A stretch of 64,000 bases of DNA from Dietzia aurantiaca (GCF_021033825.1 NZ_JAIFXZ010000001.1:248001-312000); one strand, 5' to 3'. Positions 43,605 to 54,037 are shown, counted from the first letter of the stretch. Program-made: numbers and translations. Notes: generated by a model not told the origin, from the letters alone.

Positions 43605-45212
43605 ATGACAACCACCATCCCGTTCACCACGCAGAATTCGGACCCCTCGACCGAGTCGCTCAACACTCAGTTCGCTCAGTCCACTCAGTTTGCGGAGAGA
43701 TTCGAGCCGCCGCCAGGGTTCACAACGACCACAGCCCCCGCCACCGAGGTGCTCGTCCCGGACTCCTTCAGCCGATGGGACCCCGGACAGCAACGCGGAT
43801 ATCTCGCCCAACGAGCGATCAACGCCGCCGAGGGCGGCACCGTCGTCTACGCCTATGCCTGCGTTCGCAGGGCCACCGAGCACGACGAGCAGCGCGATCC
43901 GCTGGACACGGCCGCCACCATGGTGAGCGCGTCGATGGCCTTGTCGCGCCGCGGAGCATTCCGCCTCGTCACCACAGCGGTGGAACTGATCGAACGGCTC
44001 CCGCGAACCGCGGCTCTGTTGACGACCGGATGGATCGGGGTCCACGCAGCCCACGCCATCGCCGAGGAGACCGCACTGGTCGAGGACACACTGCTCCCTG
44101 AACTCGACCGGCGCATCTGCGAGGGCCTCGCACCGACCAGGCGACGGACCCACCCGCCCAGAATCGGACCTCTCCGCAAGATGCTCAGCAAGCATGTCGC
44201 GGCCTGCGACCCCATGGGTGCCGATGCGCGCGCACAGCAGACGCGACGTGATCAGAACGTGAGGATGACGCCCATATCGGGCGACCACGCCCGGATCACC
44301 GCGACCCTCACCGCAGTGGACGCGATCGAGATCGCCGACCGCATCGAGGCGCTGGTACGCACGGCCTCGGCGGACGATACCCGGACCAGCGGGCAACTCC
44401 GAGCCGCCGGCCTACTCGCCCTGAGTCGCGGCTGGACCTGCCTGCCGGAGCCCGACGGCGACCACCCCACCGATCCGGCCGCGCAAGATGCGGTTCGGCG
44501 GGTGATCATCCATTCCTATGACGACGGAGATCCCGACTTCCGCGGGCTGTTCCTGACGGGATACGGCCCGGTCTCCGGCCACACCGCCGCCGAGTTGCAG
44601 CGCATGGCCAGACGAAGGCTCGACGCGCTGGACACTCTCGCCGACCCGGACAGCGAGGCCGCGCGCCGGTACTCCCCCTCGGAGGCGCTGTCCCACTTCT
44701 GCCGGGGCCGCGACGGCACTTGTGTCTTTCCCGGATGCCAGACCCCGGCGGACAAGACTGACCTCGATCACATCATCCCGTTCGACCATGACGACCCCGG
44801 CCGTGGCGGTCACACGACAAGCGACGATCTCGGCTGTCTCTGCCGCACGCATCACCGCCTCAAGACCGAAGGCCTGTGGGCGTACTACCGGAACACCGAA
44901 GGGGTCTATGTGTGGATCCACGGGCCGAACCATCCCGACCGGGACCCCGGGACTCGGATCATGAGCATCCCCAACGGGCCGCTCGCGCAGTTCGCCGCAC
45001 CGCGGCACCCCGAGCGCAGTTGCCTACAACAGGAGTCTGCGGAGGCCGGCCGGACCGGCGACGGCGTAGCCGGGTCACGACGTCGACCGCACAGACGACA
45101 GCGTCGACACACCGAACGGCGGTACCTGCGGGCGCAGGCCGAGCAGCGGCTCCGGCCGACAGGCGGGTCCGCTGAGCAGCCGCAGGCGCAGCAGCGGCGG
45201 TCGGCAGCCTAG
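43605..45212 (+). CDS. HNH endonuclease-like protein with DUF222 (13E12 repeat family)
   Basis: A 535-residue protein of the 13E12/REP family. The N-terminal two thirds are DUF222 (RGAFRLVTTAVELIERLPRT, GWIGVHAAHAIAEE). The C-terminal HNH zinc module is complete: CRGRDGTCVFPGC, LDHIIPFDH, CLCRTHHRLKTEGLW. The last 60 residues are basic and Gln/Arg-rich. Families of these genes are scattered in actinobacterial genomes and may be mobile, and some mycobacterial members are LexA-regulated. ATG 43605 is preferred to ATG 43575 because of the promoter-like TACAGT eight bases upstream and the SOS-like box. Substrate DNA unknown. Confidence 0.88.
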   Translation: MTTTIPFTTQNSDPSTESLNTQFAQSTQFAERFEPPPGFTTTTAPATEVLVPDSFSRWDPGQQRGYLAQRAINAAEGGTVVYAYACVRRATEHDEQRDPLDTAATMVSASMALSRRGAFRLVTTAVELIERLPRTAALLTTGWIGVHAAHAIAEETALVEDTLLPELDRRICEGLAPTRRRTHPPRIGPLRKMLSKHVAACDPMGADARAQQTRRDQNVRMTPISGDHARITATLTAVDAIEIADRIEALVRTASADDTRTSGQLRAAGLLALSRGWTCLPEPDGDHPTDPAAQDAVRRVIIHSYDDGDPDFRGLFLTGYGPVSGHTAAELQRMARRRLDALDTLADPDSEAARRYSPSEALSHFCRGRDGTCVFPGCQTPADKTDLDHIIPFDHDDPGRGGHTTSDDLGCLCRTHHRLKTEGLWAYYRNTEGVYVWIHGPNHPDRDPGTRIMSIPNGPLAQFAAPRHPERSCLQQESAEAGRTGDGVAGSRRRPHRRQRRHTERRYLRAQAEQRLRPTGGSAEQPQAQQRRSAA

Positions 45213-45228
45213 GCCGCGTCGCCCGGTG

Positions 45229-46233
45229 TCAGTTCAGGCCCGCGTACGAGTGCAGACCGGAGACCACGATGTTGATGAAGAACAGGTTGAACACCAGCAC
45301 CACGAACCCGGCGATGTTGATCCACGCCGCCTTCTTCGGACCCCAGCCGGAGGTGGCGCGAGCGTGCAGGTAGCCGGCGTACAACACCCACGAGATGAAC
45401 GACACCGTCTCCTTGGGGTCCCAGCCCCAGAACCGGCCCCACGCGCTCTCGGCCCACACCGCGCCCAGCAGGATGCCCACGCCGAAGACGGGGAAGCCGA
45501 TCACGGTGACGCGGTAGGCCAGCCGGTCGAGGGTCTCCGCCGCCGGCAGGGGGCGGGCCAGCCCGGCAGCCCAGCCGTTCTCCTGGCCCTGCGGCTGCCA
45601 CACGCGGATGAGGTACATGATCGACACGACGCCCGGAACGAGCAGGATCCCCGCGCCCAGCGAGATGATCGACACATGGATCGGCAGCCAGTACGAGCGC
45701 AGCGCCGGCACCACGGGAGCGGCCTCGGAGTACAGGTGCGTCCCGCCGAAGAACATGAGCACCAGCACCGGGAGCAGCAGGTACGGCCACGCCGTCTGCA
45801 TCGCAGGCTTGCGCAGGAACACCAGCCCGGCGCCCACCCCGAGAATCGACGTGCCGAGGATGAACTCGTACATGTTGCCGAGCGGGAACCGGTCGGTGGC
45901 GAGTCCTCGCAGGATCAACGACGCCACCGAGAAGACGAATCCTATGGTGATGAACAGCTGCGCGATCCGGGACCAGCGCCGGTTCCCGGCGGCAGCCCGC
46001 TCATCGTCGGCGATTCCGGTGGAGCTGAGCGATGTGGACTCGGTGAGCCCGGTGCCGCCGGCCGCCACGAGCTCCTTCTCCGAGACCTTGGCTACACGGA
46101 ACCCCCCGTAGTAGACCAGCGATGCGATCAGCGCCAGTACGTAGATGCCGAACGCCGTCCGGAATGCCAGATCCGAGTACGTGGACAGGGTCTCGTTGAC
46201 AGGCAGCCCCTGAGCGAGAATCAAGGTGTTCAC
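45229..46233 (-). CDS. ccsB: Cytochrome c biogenesis protein CcsB (ResC/CcsA-type heme handling protein)
   Basis: A 334-residue membrane protein of system II cytochrome c maturation. It has about eight spans and the WWD-type heme-binding motif AWGRFWGWDPKETVSFISW near residue 270, with conserved histidines in THLYSEAAP, LPIHVSIISLGAG and GYLHARATSGWG. With ResB it forms the synthetase that carries heme outward and attaches it to CXXCH cysteines. The start is GTG, overlapping the resB stop (GTGA). It is the last gene of the ccs cluster and ends 16 bases from the convergent HNH gene. Confidence 0.95.
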   Translation of the reverse strand: MNTLILAQGLPVNETLSTYSDLAFRTAFGIYVLALIASLVYYGGFRVAKVSEKELVAAGGTGLTESTSLSSTGIADDERAAAGNRRWSRIAQLFITIGFVFSVASLILRGLATDRFPLGNMYEFILGTSILGVGAGLVFLRKPAMQTAWPYLLLPVLVLMFFGGTHLYSEAAPVVPALRSYWLPIHVSIISLGAGILLVPGVVSIMYLIRVWQPQGQENGWAAGLARPLPAAETLDRLAYRVTVIGFPVFGVGILLGAVWAESAWGRFWGWDPKETVSFISWVLYAGYLHARATSGWGPKKAAWINIAGFVVLVFNLFFINIVVSGLHSYAGLN

Positions 46234-47918
46234 CGGATGTCGTCCTTCCGCACGGTGTCGTCGGCATCGCCGCGACTGGTTGAAGTGTGTCCCGGCTCCG
46301 CCGCATCAGGCAAGCCGTCACCGGGCAACACGGGTGTGACAGTGGATTCAGCGACCAGCCGGTCCCGGAGTGCATCGAATTCCGAGCCCCAGCCCGATCG
46401 GTCCGTCCGGGCCAGGCCCCCCAGGTCGACGCGGGTGACGTTGTCGTCGTCGATACTCACCCGGGCCCAGATGCGCCGGCGACGCACCATCAGGCTCAAC
46501 ACCAGGCCGCCCATCATGACCGCGGCGAACACGCCCACCCAGATCTGCGTGGGGTCCTCGGAGACCTGGATGTTGATGAACTCCTCGGCGCCGTCGAACC
46601 GGACCTCGGTGCCGTCGGCGAGCGTCGTGGACTCGCCCGGCCGCAGGTTGACGCGCGCCTCGCGGTTGAGCAATCCCGACTCGATGAGGTCCGGCTCCAG
46701 CGAGAAGATCGACTGCGGGCGGCCGGTGTCCAGGCCGGCGTCGCCGCGGTAGACATCGATCGCCACCGCCGGGTCGTCCATGCGCGGGAAGCGGGAGCTG
46801 AGCAGGGTGCCGTCGAACTGCGCGGTCGGCGCGAACAGGCCCTGCACGGCGATCTGCTGCCCACGCCGCTCGACCAGGTCCGGGTACATGCCGGCCGGCG
46901 GATCGAAGCGCATGATCCCCGAGGACAGGAACGTCTGCAGCTCCGTCGGCTGCCAGTGCTGGGTGTCGGTGCGGGTCTCGCCGTTGGGGAACGTCACCGT
47001 GAACGTGGGCGCGAAACCGTGCCCCTGCAGGTAGACGCGGGTCGAGCCGATGCGCAGCGGGTGGTTGACCGCCATCTCGTAGTGCTCCCACGTGTCCGGG
47101 GAGGTGGTGGCCACGTCCTCGGTGAAGCGCACGTTCGAGGTGAACATCTCGGCCTGGCCGTTGGACAGGTAGTCGGCGCGGAAGTCCTCGATCTTGATGC
47201 AGAACTGCTCGAGGTCGGTGCCGTCGACGAGGAGGCCGGCGCGGAACGAGTCGTACGCGCTCGGCGTGGTGTTGCAGAACGCCGGAGACTCCTCGTTGGC
47301 GATGAGCACCCGCATGCCCTCGGCGTACACGAACTTGCCGGCCGCGAACATGATCAGCAGGGCGAGCAGGGCGAAGTGGAAGACGATGTTGCCGACCTCG
47401 CGCGTGTAACCGCGCTCGGAGGACAGCTCGATGGTGCCGGGGACGCGGCCGTCGCCGTCGTTGCGTCGCACCCGCCAGCCACGCAGCGCGCGCTGCACCT
47501 GACCCGCCGCCTCCTCTGGGGTGGCGGTGGTGCGGTACGCGGCGTGGTGCGGCAGCCGACCGAGGTTCCGGGGCGTGAGCGGTGGCGGCGTGCGCAGCTG
47601 CTTGACCAGGTCGATACAGCGGGGCGTCAGGCAGCCGACCAGCGAGACGAACAGCAGGACGTAGATGGAGGTGAACCACCAGCTGCCGAACACGTCGAAC
47701 AGCTGCAGCTTGTCGTAGAGCTCGCCGATCCAGCCGTTCTCTTCGATGTACTCGACGACATTGCCCTCGTTGAGGCTGCGCTGCGGCAGGAGTGCGCCGG
47801 GGATGGCGGCCACCGCCAGCAGGAACAACAGGATGAGGGCCGTGCGCATCGCCGTGAGGGTGCGCCATGCGTTACGGAAGAAGGCTGTGACGGCGGCTGT
47901 TCTGGGCATGGGGTCCAT
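46230..47918 (-). CDS. resB: Cytochrome c biogenesis protein ResB
   Basis: A 562-residue ResB/Ccs1 protein. Three N-terminal spans (RTALILLFLLAVAAIPGALL, FTSIYVLLFVSLVGCLTP, NIVFHFALLALLIMFAAGKF) precede a large extracytoplasmic domain and a last span near 490-510 (IWVGVFAAVMMGGLVLSLMV). PGALLPQRSLNEGNV and the HYEMAVNHPLRIGSTRVYLQ region are family marks. The frame is open to 48176; ATG 47918 is chosen because it begins MDPMPRTAAVTAFFRNAWRT, like homologues. Partner of CcsB in heme attachment. Separated from ccdA by a tRNA-Gly gene and terminator, so it needs its own promoter in 47919-48200. Confidence 0.93.
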   Translation of the reverse strand: MDPMPRTAAVTAFFRNAWRTLTAMRTALILLFLLAVAAIPGALLPQRSLNEGNVVEYIEENGWIGELYDKLQLFDVFGSWWFTSIYVLLFVSLVGCLTPRCIDLVKQLRTPPPLTPRNLGRLPHHAAYRTTATPEEAAGQVQRALRGWRVRRNDGDGRVPGTIELSSERGYTREVGNIVFHFALLALLIMFAAGKFVYAEGMRVLIANEESPAFCNTTPSAYDSFRAGLLVDGTDLEQFCIKIEDFRADYLSNGQAEMFTSNVRFTEDVATTSPDTWEHYEMAVNHPLRIGSTRVYLQGHGFAPTFTVTFPNGETRTDTQHWQPTELQTFLSSGIMRFDPPAGMYPDLVERRGQQIAVQGLFAPTAQFDGTLLSSRFPRMDDPAVAIDVYRGDAGLDTGRPQSIFSLEPDLIESGLLNREARVNLRPGESTTLADGTEVRFDGAEEFINIQVSEDPTQIWVGVFAAVMMGGLVLSLMVRRRRIWARVSIDDDNVTRVDLGGLARTDRSGWGSEFDALRDRLVAESTVTPVLPGDGLPDAAEPGHTSTSRGDADDTVRKDDIR

Positions 47919-48201
47919 CTGCGTGTCGCGGTGCGTCGAGGCTGCTACGGCTGGGTACGCCACGGCCGGTTCGACGCCGGTCGGTCTCAGGCTAGTCGGG
48001 CGAACCTGAGCGAAACCTGGCAGGGTACAGCCGGTGGCCCCGACTATGACGGGGGTCTCCCGAGGCGGGGATCGACGCGCGGCGAGGGGCTGGGATCGTT
48101 GCCCGGGAACCTCTTCGGGGCACCCCGACTGCGGGCCCTCCGGACAATGGACTAGTGTTCTTTCTCGCAAGGGCACGGGCGCTCACGGCCCGAGGTTCCA
48201 T

Positions 48202-48274
48202 GCGGATGTGGCGCAGCTGGTAGCGCATCACCTTGCCAAGGTGAGGGTCGCGGGTTCGAATCCCGTCATCCGCT
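48202..48274 (+). tRNA. tRNA-Gly (anticodon GCC)
   Basis: A full cloverleaf can be folded: acceptor stem GCGGATG with CATCCGC, D arm GCGCAGCTGGTAGCGC, anticodon arm TCACC-TTGCCAA-GGTGA with anticodon GCC, and T arm GCGGG-TTCGAAT-CCCGT. The discriminator is T and CCA is not encoded. It lies antisense to the ccs genes, between ccdA and resB. Confidence 0.97.
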
Positions 48275-48280
48275 CAGCGT

Positions 48281-48323
48281 GTGATGTCCCGGATCGTCGT
48301 TCACAGACGATCCGGGACATCAC
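48281..48323. terminator. 18-base perfect terminator hairpin
   Basis: GTGATGTCCCGGATCGTC (48281-48298) pairs perfectly with 48306-48323 around a 7-base loop, seven bases after the tRNA. It ends the tRNA transcript and, from the other side, the hemL-resA-ccdA transcript. Confidence 0.92.
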
Positions 48324-48357
48324 TCATTTGTGGGCCTCGCAAGTTCGCGCACGCAGG

Positions 48358-49218
48358 CTAGATGGGCAGCGTGGTGTCCGAGATGGCGAAGTCGCGCAGC
48401 CAGTCGATGAACAGCGCCCATGCGCCGGTCAGCAGCAGCAGGCCCACGAAGATCAACATCACTCCTCCGAACACCTGGATGCCGCGGGTGTGCTTCTGCA
48501 GCCAGCCGACGGTGCGCATCGCCCAGGTGGAGCCGAATGCCACCACGACGAACGGCAGGCCGAGCCCGAGACAGTAGGCCACGATCAGGAGCACGCCGCG
48601 GGCGGCGTCGACTCCGGTCCCGGCGGCCACGGACAGTGCGGCGGCCAGGGTTGGTCCGAGGCACGGGGTCCATCCGAGCGCGAACACGGCGCCGAGCAAC
48701 GGGGCGCCGAGCCACGTCGACAGCGACCTGGGCTGCATCCGGGTGTCACGTTGCAGCGTGGGGACCAGCCCGATGAAGACCAGTCCCATGAGGATGGTCA
48801 CCACACCGCCGAGTCGCTGCAGCAGCTCCTGCTGCGGTGCGAGGTACTGCACGGTTCCCAGCACCATGGCGCTGAGCAGCACGAACACCACGGTGAAACC
48901 GGCCACGAACAACAACGACGCCCCCACGACGCGGGCTCGCGACGCCTGCCGGGTTCGGCGTTCCTCCGCGGTCAGCGTCGCGTTGGCCGCGCGCTGCCGT
49001 TCCGCGGCAGCCGCGGTGGCCGGCGGCCGCTCGGCGCCCACGACGCTGGCCAGGTACGCCAGGTAGCCGGGCACGAGTGGAACCACGCAGGGCGAGGCGA
49101 ACGAGACGAGCCCGGCGAGCACGCAGGCTCCCAGCGCCAGCAGGATCGGCCCGCCGGCGACCGTCTGCTGGAACGTCTCCCCCACGCTCTGGGCGAGCAG
49201 GATCACGTCCGGACTCAC
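48358..49218 (-). CDS. ccdA: Cytochrome c biogenesis protein CcdA (thiol-disulfide transporter)
   Basis: A 286-residue DsbD-type membrane protein that passes electrons from cytoplasmic thioredoxin to the extracytoplasmic ResA. The redox cysteines are in [17 protein letters not shown] and [15 protein letters not shown], and about six spans are visible. A hydrophilic loop rich in Ala and Arg ([20 protein letters not shown]) follows the first cysteine helix. The start is the GTG at 49218, overlapping the resA stop (GTGA). It is the last gene of the hemL operon, closed by an 18-base terminator. Confidence 0.93.
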   Translation of the reverse strand: MSPDVILLAQSVGETFQQTVAGGPILLALGACVLAGLVSFASPCVVPLVPGYLAYLASVVGAERPPATAAAAERQRAANATLTAEERRTRQASRARVVGASLLFVAGFTVVFVLLSAMVLGTVQYLAPQQELLQRLGGVVTILMGLVFIGLVPTLQRDTRMQPRSLSTWLGAPLLGAVFALGWTPCLGPTLAAALSVAAGTGVDAARGVLLIVAYCLGLGLPFVVVAFGSTWAMRTVGWLQKHTRGIQVFGGVMLIFVGLLLLTGAWALFIDWLRDFAISDTTLPI

Positions 49219-49826
49219 GCCGGCTCGACCTCCTCGGCCAGGAGCCGCTCGATGGCACTGTTGAGCTTGTCGTCGGTGATCTCGACCAGGTACACGGCGG
49301 CCACGCGGTGCTGCTTGTCGAGCAGAATTGTGGTGGGCACGACCGAGGTGGGGAATCCGCGCAGCGCGGCGACGGCGGCGTTGCTGGGGTCCCAGATCGA
49401 CGGGTAGGTGACGCCGTTGTCCGACACGAAATCGACGGGCTTCTGCCGGTTGGGGTCCCGCAGATTGATGCCGAACACCGTCGCGCCCCGGGGGCCGAAC
49501 TCGTCCTGGATGCGCTGCAGGTCGTCGACCTCGGCCCGGCACGGCCCACACCACTGACCCCAGGTGTTGAGCACCACGACCTCCCCCGCGTGGTCCTGCT
49601 GCAGGTTGAGCGTGGTGTCCGGGTCGAGCAGGTCCGGACCGGCGATCTCCGCGACGGGCTTACGCTCGGCCGGCGGGTCGTAGAGGATCTCGAGCTTGCC
49701 GTCGGGGCTGACGAACTCGAAGGTCTCGGGACCGGCCACCACGGCGTCGTCCCCGGTGGCGCAGCCACTGGTGACCAGCACGCCTGTCAGCATCAACGCA
49801 CCGAGAGCGGTTCGGGTCTTACGCAT
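49215..49826 (-). CDS. ResA-like thioredoxin-fold lipoprotein
   Basis: A 203-residue TlpA/ResA-type thiol-disulfide oxidoreductase anchored outside the membrane. A basic start (MRKTRTALG), hydrophobic core and lipobox VTSGC give the lipidated cysteine at residue 22; the thioredoxin motif is [11 protein letters not shown], with the cis-proline in [10 protein letters not shown]. It keeps apocytochrome c cysteines reduced for heme attachment, itself reduced by CcdA, whose gene overlaps by four bases. It starts 9 bases after the phosphatase gene. Confidence 0.93.
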   Translation of the reverse strand: MRKTRTALGALMLTGVLVTSGCATGDDAVVAGPETFEFVSPDGKLEILYDPPAERKPVAEIAGPDLLDPDTTLNLQQDHAGEVVVLNTWGQWCGPCRAEVDDLQRIQDEFGPRGATVFGINLRDPNRQKPVDFVSDNGVTYPSIWDPSNAAVAALRGFPTSVVPTTILLDKQHRVAAVYLVEITDDKLNSAIERLLAEEVEPA

Positions 49827-49835
49827 GGTTTCCGT

Positions 49836-50744
49836 TCAGGCTCCGGTCTGGGACGGGTCGGACGCACCCGCCGGCTCCGAGTAGACGATGTCGCGCAGTG
49901 TGGTGCCCTCGAACACCAGCGAGGTGATGGACGCAAGCGAACACTGCCGCTTGCGCGGATCGTGCCACAGTCGGCGGCCCTCGAGAAAACGACGGGTGGT
50001 GTAGACGGGCAGCTGGTGGCTGACCAGGACCGCCTCGTGTCCGCGCGCCACGTCGAGGGCGGAGTACACGGCCCCGATCATCCGGTGCGCGATCTGCAGG
50101 TACGGCTCGCCCCAGGACGGCTGCATCGGGTTCAGCAGGATCGGCCAGTACTGGGGGTCACGTAGCGCTCCGCCGCGCCCGCCGACCTTGTTGCCCTCGA
50201 ACCGGTTGTCCGCCTCGATGATGTCCTCGTCGATCCCCACCGGGAGCCCGAGCCGCTCGGCGAGCGGGGCCGCGGTCTCCTGCGCGCGCTGCAGCGGCGA
50301 GGCGACGATCGAGACGATGTCGTGCCCGGAACCGAGCACCCGCCCCACGGTCTCCGCCTGGCTCCGGCCCAGCTCCGACAGCCTGAAGCCGGGCAGCCGC
50401 CCGTACAGGACCCCGTCGGGGTTATGTACCTCACCGTGGCGCACGAGGTGGACGATCGTCTGCGTCTCGGGACCACGGGCCGAGGCGTCACGTGAGGTCG
50501 ACGACGACGAGCGCGGCTCACCCGGCGCGGCGATCGTCCCCGGCTCGGCGCCATAGGCCTCGGATCCCTCGGCCTCGGTCGACACGTGGGCGTCGCCGGC
50601 GTCGGCCGCGGCACCGGGCCCCGTCAGCGACGGCGGCGCGTCGGCGGGGGCCGGATGGTCGCCCCGCAGGGGGATCGGCAGTGAGGTGGGACCCGTCGCC
50701 GGGACTGCGAACCTCGCGCGCAGGCCTCGCTTGTTCCCGCTCAT
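49836..50744 (-). CDS. Histidine phosphatase family protein with disordered N-terminus
   Basis: A 302-residue protein. Residues 1-95 are rich in Pro, Ala, Gly and acidic residues and probably disordered. From about residue 96 comes the phosphoglycerate mutase-like phosphatase fold with [20 protein letters not shown] (the phospho-histidine in RHG), [18 protein letters not shown], and the second histidine in [14 protein letters not shown]. Homologues in the same place in mycobacteria are annotated as phosphoglycerate mutase-like, but substrate is unproven. Its start overlaps the hemL stop (ATGA), and resA follows after nine bases. Confidence 0.88.
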   Translation of the reverse strand: MSGNKRGLRARFAVPATGPTSLPIPLRGDHPAPADAPPSLTGPGAAADAGDAHVSTEAEGSEAYGAEPGTIAAPGEPRSSSSTSRDASARGPETQTIVHLVRHGEVHNPDGVLYGRLPGFRLSELGRSQAETVGRVLGSGHDIVSIVASPLQRAQETAAPLAERLGLPVGIDEDIIEADNRFEGNKVGGRGGALRDPQYWPILLNPMQPSWGEPYLQIAHRMIGAVYSALDVARGHEAVLVSHQLPVYTTRRFLEGRRLWHDPRKRQCSLASITSLVFEGTTLRDIVYSEPAGASDPSQTGA

Positions 50745-52090
50745 CGGGCGTTGTCCGGGGCGGTGGCGGCGGCTGCTGCCTCGGCGGCGACCGGCAGCGC
50801 GTCGGCGATGTGCTGGAAGTCGTCGTCGGTGAGCGCGGTGGAGACGAACCAGGTCTCGAACGCGCTCGGCGGCGCGTAGATCCCACGATCGAGGAGGGTG
50901 TTGAAGAACGGTGCGTAGCGGAACGACTCCGCGGCCTTGGCACCGGCGTAGTCGGTGACCTGACCGTCGGTGAAGAAGGTGCTGAGCATGGTGCCGGCAC
51001 GCTGGATGGTGTGGGCCACGCCCGCCGCGTGCAGTGCATTGCTGATCAGCGCCTCGAGCCTGTCGGCGTTGGTCTGCAGCGTGTAGTAGCAGGAGTGGTC
51101 GGCCAGACGCAGCGAGGTGAGCCCGGCGGCCACTGCGACGGGGTTTCCGGACAGGGTCCCGGCCTGGTAGACGGGCCCCGCCGGGGCGAGGGCCGCCATG
51201 ACGTCGGCGCGACCACCGAAGGCGGCCGCGGGCAGGCCTCCGGACATGACCTTGCCGAAGGTGGTCAGGTCGCCGGCCACGCCGTCGATCCCCCACCAGC
51301 CGCGGTCACCGGCGCGGAAGCCGGTCATGACCTCGTCCATGATGAGCAGCGCGCCGCCTGCCGAGCAGAGGCTGCGCAGTTCCTCGTTGAACCCGGGCAG
51401 TGGCGGGACCGTGCCCATGTTGCCGGCGGCGGCCTCGGTGATCACGCACGCGATCTGGTCGCCGTGGTTGGCGAACGCCAGGCGCACCGCGTCGACGTCG
51501 TTGTACGGCAGCACGATCGTGTCGTGGGCGCTGGCCCCGGTGACGCCGGGCGAGTCCGGCAGGGAGAACGTGGCCACCCCGGAGCCGGCGTCGGCGAGCA
51601 GGGCGTCGACGTGGCCGTGGTAGCAGCCGGAGAACTTGATGACCTTGGCCCGGCCGGTGAAGCCGCGGGCCAGGCGTACCGCGCTCATGGTGGCCTCGGT
51701 GCCCGAGTTGACCAGTCGCACCTCCTCCACGGACGTGCGGGCGATGATCTCGCGCGCCAGATCGACCTCACCCTCGGTGGGGGTGCCGAAGCTGAGGCCG
51801 CGGGAGGCCGCGGACCGGACGGCGTCGACGATCTCCGGGTGGGCGTGACCGTGGATCATCGGCCCCCAGGAGCACACGAGATCGATATAGCTGTTGCCGT
51901 CCACGTCCGTCATGCGAGAACCCCGCGCTTCACGCATGAAACGCGGGGTTCCGCCGACGGAGTTGAAGGCGCGGACCGGGGAGTTGACCCCACCGGGGAT
52001 CAGCTCTCGGGCCTCCGCGAAGAGCTCGGCCGATCGCGTGGTGCCGGACAGGCCGGTCGGGGTCGGGAGGGCATCACTCGGGTTCGTCAC
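50741..52090 (-). CDS. hemL: Glutamate-1-semialdehyde 2,1-aminomutase
   Basis: A 449-residue PLP enzyme converting glutamate-1-semialdehyde to 5-aminolevulinate, the step after HemA. Family marks are [73 protein letters not shown], and the PLP lysine in [18 protein letters not shown]. It starts with GTG, with GGAGG only one base away, which is tighter than usual. First gene of the operon hemL-phosphatase-resA-ccdA, linking heme synthesis to cytochrome c assembly. Confidence 0.97.
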   Translation of the reverse strand: MTNPSDALPTPTGLSGTTRSAELFAEARELIPGGVNSPVRAFNSVGGTPRFMREARGSRMTDVDGNSYIDLVCSWGPMIHGHAHPEIVDAVRSAASRGLSFGTPTEGEVDLAREIIARTSVEEVRLVNSGTEATMSAVRLARGFTGRAKVIKFSGCYHGHVDALLADAGSGVATFSLPDSPGVTGASAHDTIVLPYNDVDAVRLAFANHGDQIACVITEAAAGNMGTVPPLPGFNEELRSLCSAGGALLIMDEVMTGFRAGDRGWWGIDGVAGDLTTFGKVMSGGLPAAAFGGRADVMAALAPAGPVYQAGTLSGNPVAVAAGLTSLRLADHSCYYTLQTNADRLEALISNALHAAGVAHTIQRAGTMLSTFFTDGQVTDYAGAKAAESFRYAPFFNTLLDRGIYAPPSAFETWFVSTALTDDDFQHIADALPVAAEAAAAATAPDNAR

Positions 52091-52147
52091 CCCTCCAGTG
52101 TCTCAGAGACGCCCGACGAGCTCTCCCCCGCGGTGCGTGGCCTGCGG

Positions 52148-54037
52148 CTATGCCGGCGGCGCCGGCGGGGTGAACAGCGACTTGGCCGCCGCGTCGATCT
52201 GACCGGCCACGTCCTGCAGCGCCTTCTGCGCCTGCGCGTGCAGCTCCTGCGGGGTGGGCAGCGGGGCCGGAGCGGGGATCACCGGCGCGGGGGCCGCGTT
52301 CACCGGTGCGGGCTCGACGGATCCGGTGGCCGGCGCGATCGCGTCGCCGCGGTGCGTGCCGTACCAGTCGTCGGCGCCCTCGACCGGGGCCCCCATGCCC
52401 TCCTGGGCGGCGGAGGCGCGGTCGGCCGCGTCCCACTTGGGCAGCGGGTCCGGCGACGGCTTGCCCGGCACGTGGCCGGGGGTGGCCTGTCCGGTCTCGA
52501 GGAACTCCATGACGATCCGGTCCACGGCCTCGTTACCGGTCCGGAACACGGCGTGGTCGCCTCCCCCGACGGTCACCAGCGTGCCGCCCATGGCGTCGGC
52601 GACGCGATGGGCCCCGGCGATCGGGGTCACGGCGTCGTCCTCGGAGTGCAGGACGAGAGGCTTCACGTCCAGCTCGTCTCCGCTGGGGTCGATCGTGCGG
52701 GCGACGGGATCCCAGCCCACACAGTCGTCGCCGGCGGCCTCGACCGCGGCGCGCGTCGCGAGTCGGCTGCCTCCGGTGGCCTTGTCGATCTTGGCCGCCG
52801 TCACCCCCAGCTGGTCGGCCGGGGCGGCCGTCTCGTTGCAGGTGATGATGGCGTTCATCTCGATGTCGGTGCGGTAGACCGGCGAGCGGTTCTCCTGCGC
52901 CGCGAGCATGAGGCCGACGGTCTCGTAGTCGACCCGGGCGATCTGGCCACCGTCGTTGTAGTACTTCAGGATGTGGGCCAGCATCGGCCACGCCTGCTCG
53001 TTGTAGGTGGCGCCCACGGTGGCGTCGTAAAGACCGGTGGTGGCGTTGTTGGTCAGGCCCTGCAGCGCGGCGGCGCGGGCGAAGCCCTCGACGCGGGCGC
53101 GGCCCGGCGCGGTCGTGTTGACCACGTCGATAGCCGGCTGCTCGAGCACCGTTCCGCGCAGCTCGACCGGCAGGTCACGGGTCTCGGCCGGCGGGGGCGT
53201 CAGGTTGGCGGGGCCGCCCACCTCCTGGTCGGTCACCCACTTCCAGGAGTGGAACACCTTCAGGGGGGTGTCACCGAGCCCGTAGTACTCGTCCCGCTCG
53301 GCGATCCACCCGAAGATGTCGTTGACCCGCTTCTCCTGCGCGAACGCGCCCTGCTGCGCCTGCTCGGACCAGCGCCAGTCGGGGTGGGTGTTGGAGTCGA
53401 GCACCATCTTCCCGGTGTGCTCGGGGAACAGCGTCGCGTAGTCGGTGCCGATCGCGGTGCCGTAGGACACGCCCAGGTAGTCGATCTCGGCGAGCTCGAG
53501 CGCCTCGCGCACCGCATTGGTGTCGCGCGCGGCGTTCTCGGTGGTCATGGACTTCATGTACGCCGGGTCGGTGCCGAAGCACGCGTCGTGCAGCGGGTTG
53601 GCGGAGTTCGGGCCGACGTACTCGACCTCACAGACCATCGGGTTGGAGCCGAACATGCCGCGGGGCTGGACCGCCACCAGGTCGTGGTTCTCGTACAGAC
53701 CGGCAGGCGCGGAGCCGTCCAGCGGCGGGTTCCAGAAGTTGAGCGCATAGTTTCCCGGCCCGCCCGGGTTGCCGAACACGGTGGACCTGGCCTGTCCCGT
53801 GGAGGCCTTGATCCGGGTCAGCGCGACCTTGGTCGTGGCGCCGGCCGGGTCGCCGTAGTCGACGGGCACCTCGACGGTCCCGCACTCCATCCCGGCGGGG
53901 AGGTACTCGGACTCCACGCCGAGCATCTCAGTACATTCCTGCCACTCCACCGGGGCGGCTGCTGCCACTCCCGATCCCAGCAGTGCGATCGCTCCCACGA
54001 CCGCGGTGGTGCCAACGAAAGTGCTAGATGGCTGCAC
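52148..54037 (-). CDS. Secreted alpha/beta hydrolase, TAP-like peptidase (Hip1/CaeA type)
   Basis: A 629-residue exported serine hydrolase. After a signal peptide (FVGTTAVVGAIALLGSGVAAAAP, cleavage near residue 29) comes an alpha/beta-hydrolase with the oxyanion strand in FGNPGGPGNYALN, the nucleophile in GVSYG of DYLGVSYGTAIGTDYATLFP, an aspartate in LHSEDDAVTP and the histidine in GGGDHAVF, followed by the TAP-like C-terminal region. The last 55 residues are Pro/Ala-rich and end in a possible amphipathic helix (AQAQKALQDVAGQIDAAAKS). Mycobacterial relatives are cell-envelope proteases/esterases. GTG 54037 has GGGGAT upstream and gives a proper signal peptide; the longer open frame does not. 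Confidence 0.88.
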   Translation of the reverse strand: MQPSSTFVGTTAVVGAIALLGSGVAAAAPVEWQECTEMLGVESEYLPAGMECGTVEVPVDYGDPAGATTKVALTRIKASTGQARSTVFGNPGGPGNYALNFWNPPLDGSAPAGLYENHDLVAVQPRGMFGSNPMVCEVEYVGPNSANPLHDACFGTDPAYMKSMTTENAARDTNAVREALELAEIDYLGVSYGTAIGTDYATLFPEHTGKMVLDSNTHPDWRWSEQAQQGAFAQEKRVNDIFGWIAERDEYYGLGDTPLKVFHSWKWVTDQEVGGPANLTPPPAETRDLPVELRGTVLEQPAIDVVNTTAPGRARVEGFARAAALQGLTNNATTGLYDATVGATYNEQAWPMLAHILKYYNDGGQIARVDYETVGLMLAAQENRSPVYRTDIEMNAIITCNETAAPADQLGVTAAKIDKATGGSRLATRAAVEAAGDDCVGWDPVARTIDPSGDELDVKPLVLHSEDDAVTPIAGAHRVADAMGGTLVTVGGGDHAVFRTGNEAVDRIVMEFLETGQATPGHVPGKPSPDPLPKWDAADRASAAQEGMGAPVEGADDWYGTHRGDAIAPATGSVEPAPVNAAPAPVIPAPAPLPTPQELHAQAQKALQDVAGQIDAAAKSLFTPPAPPA

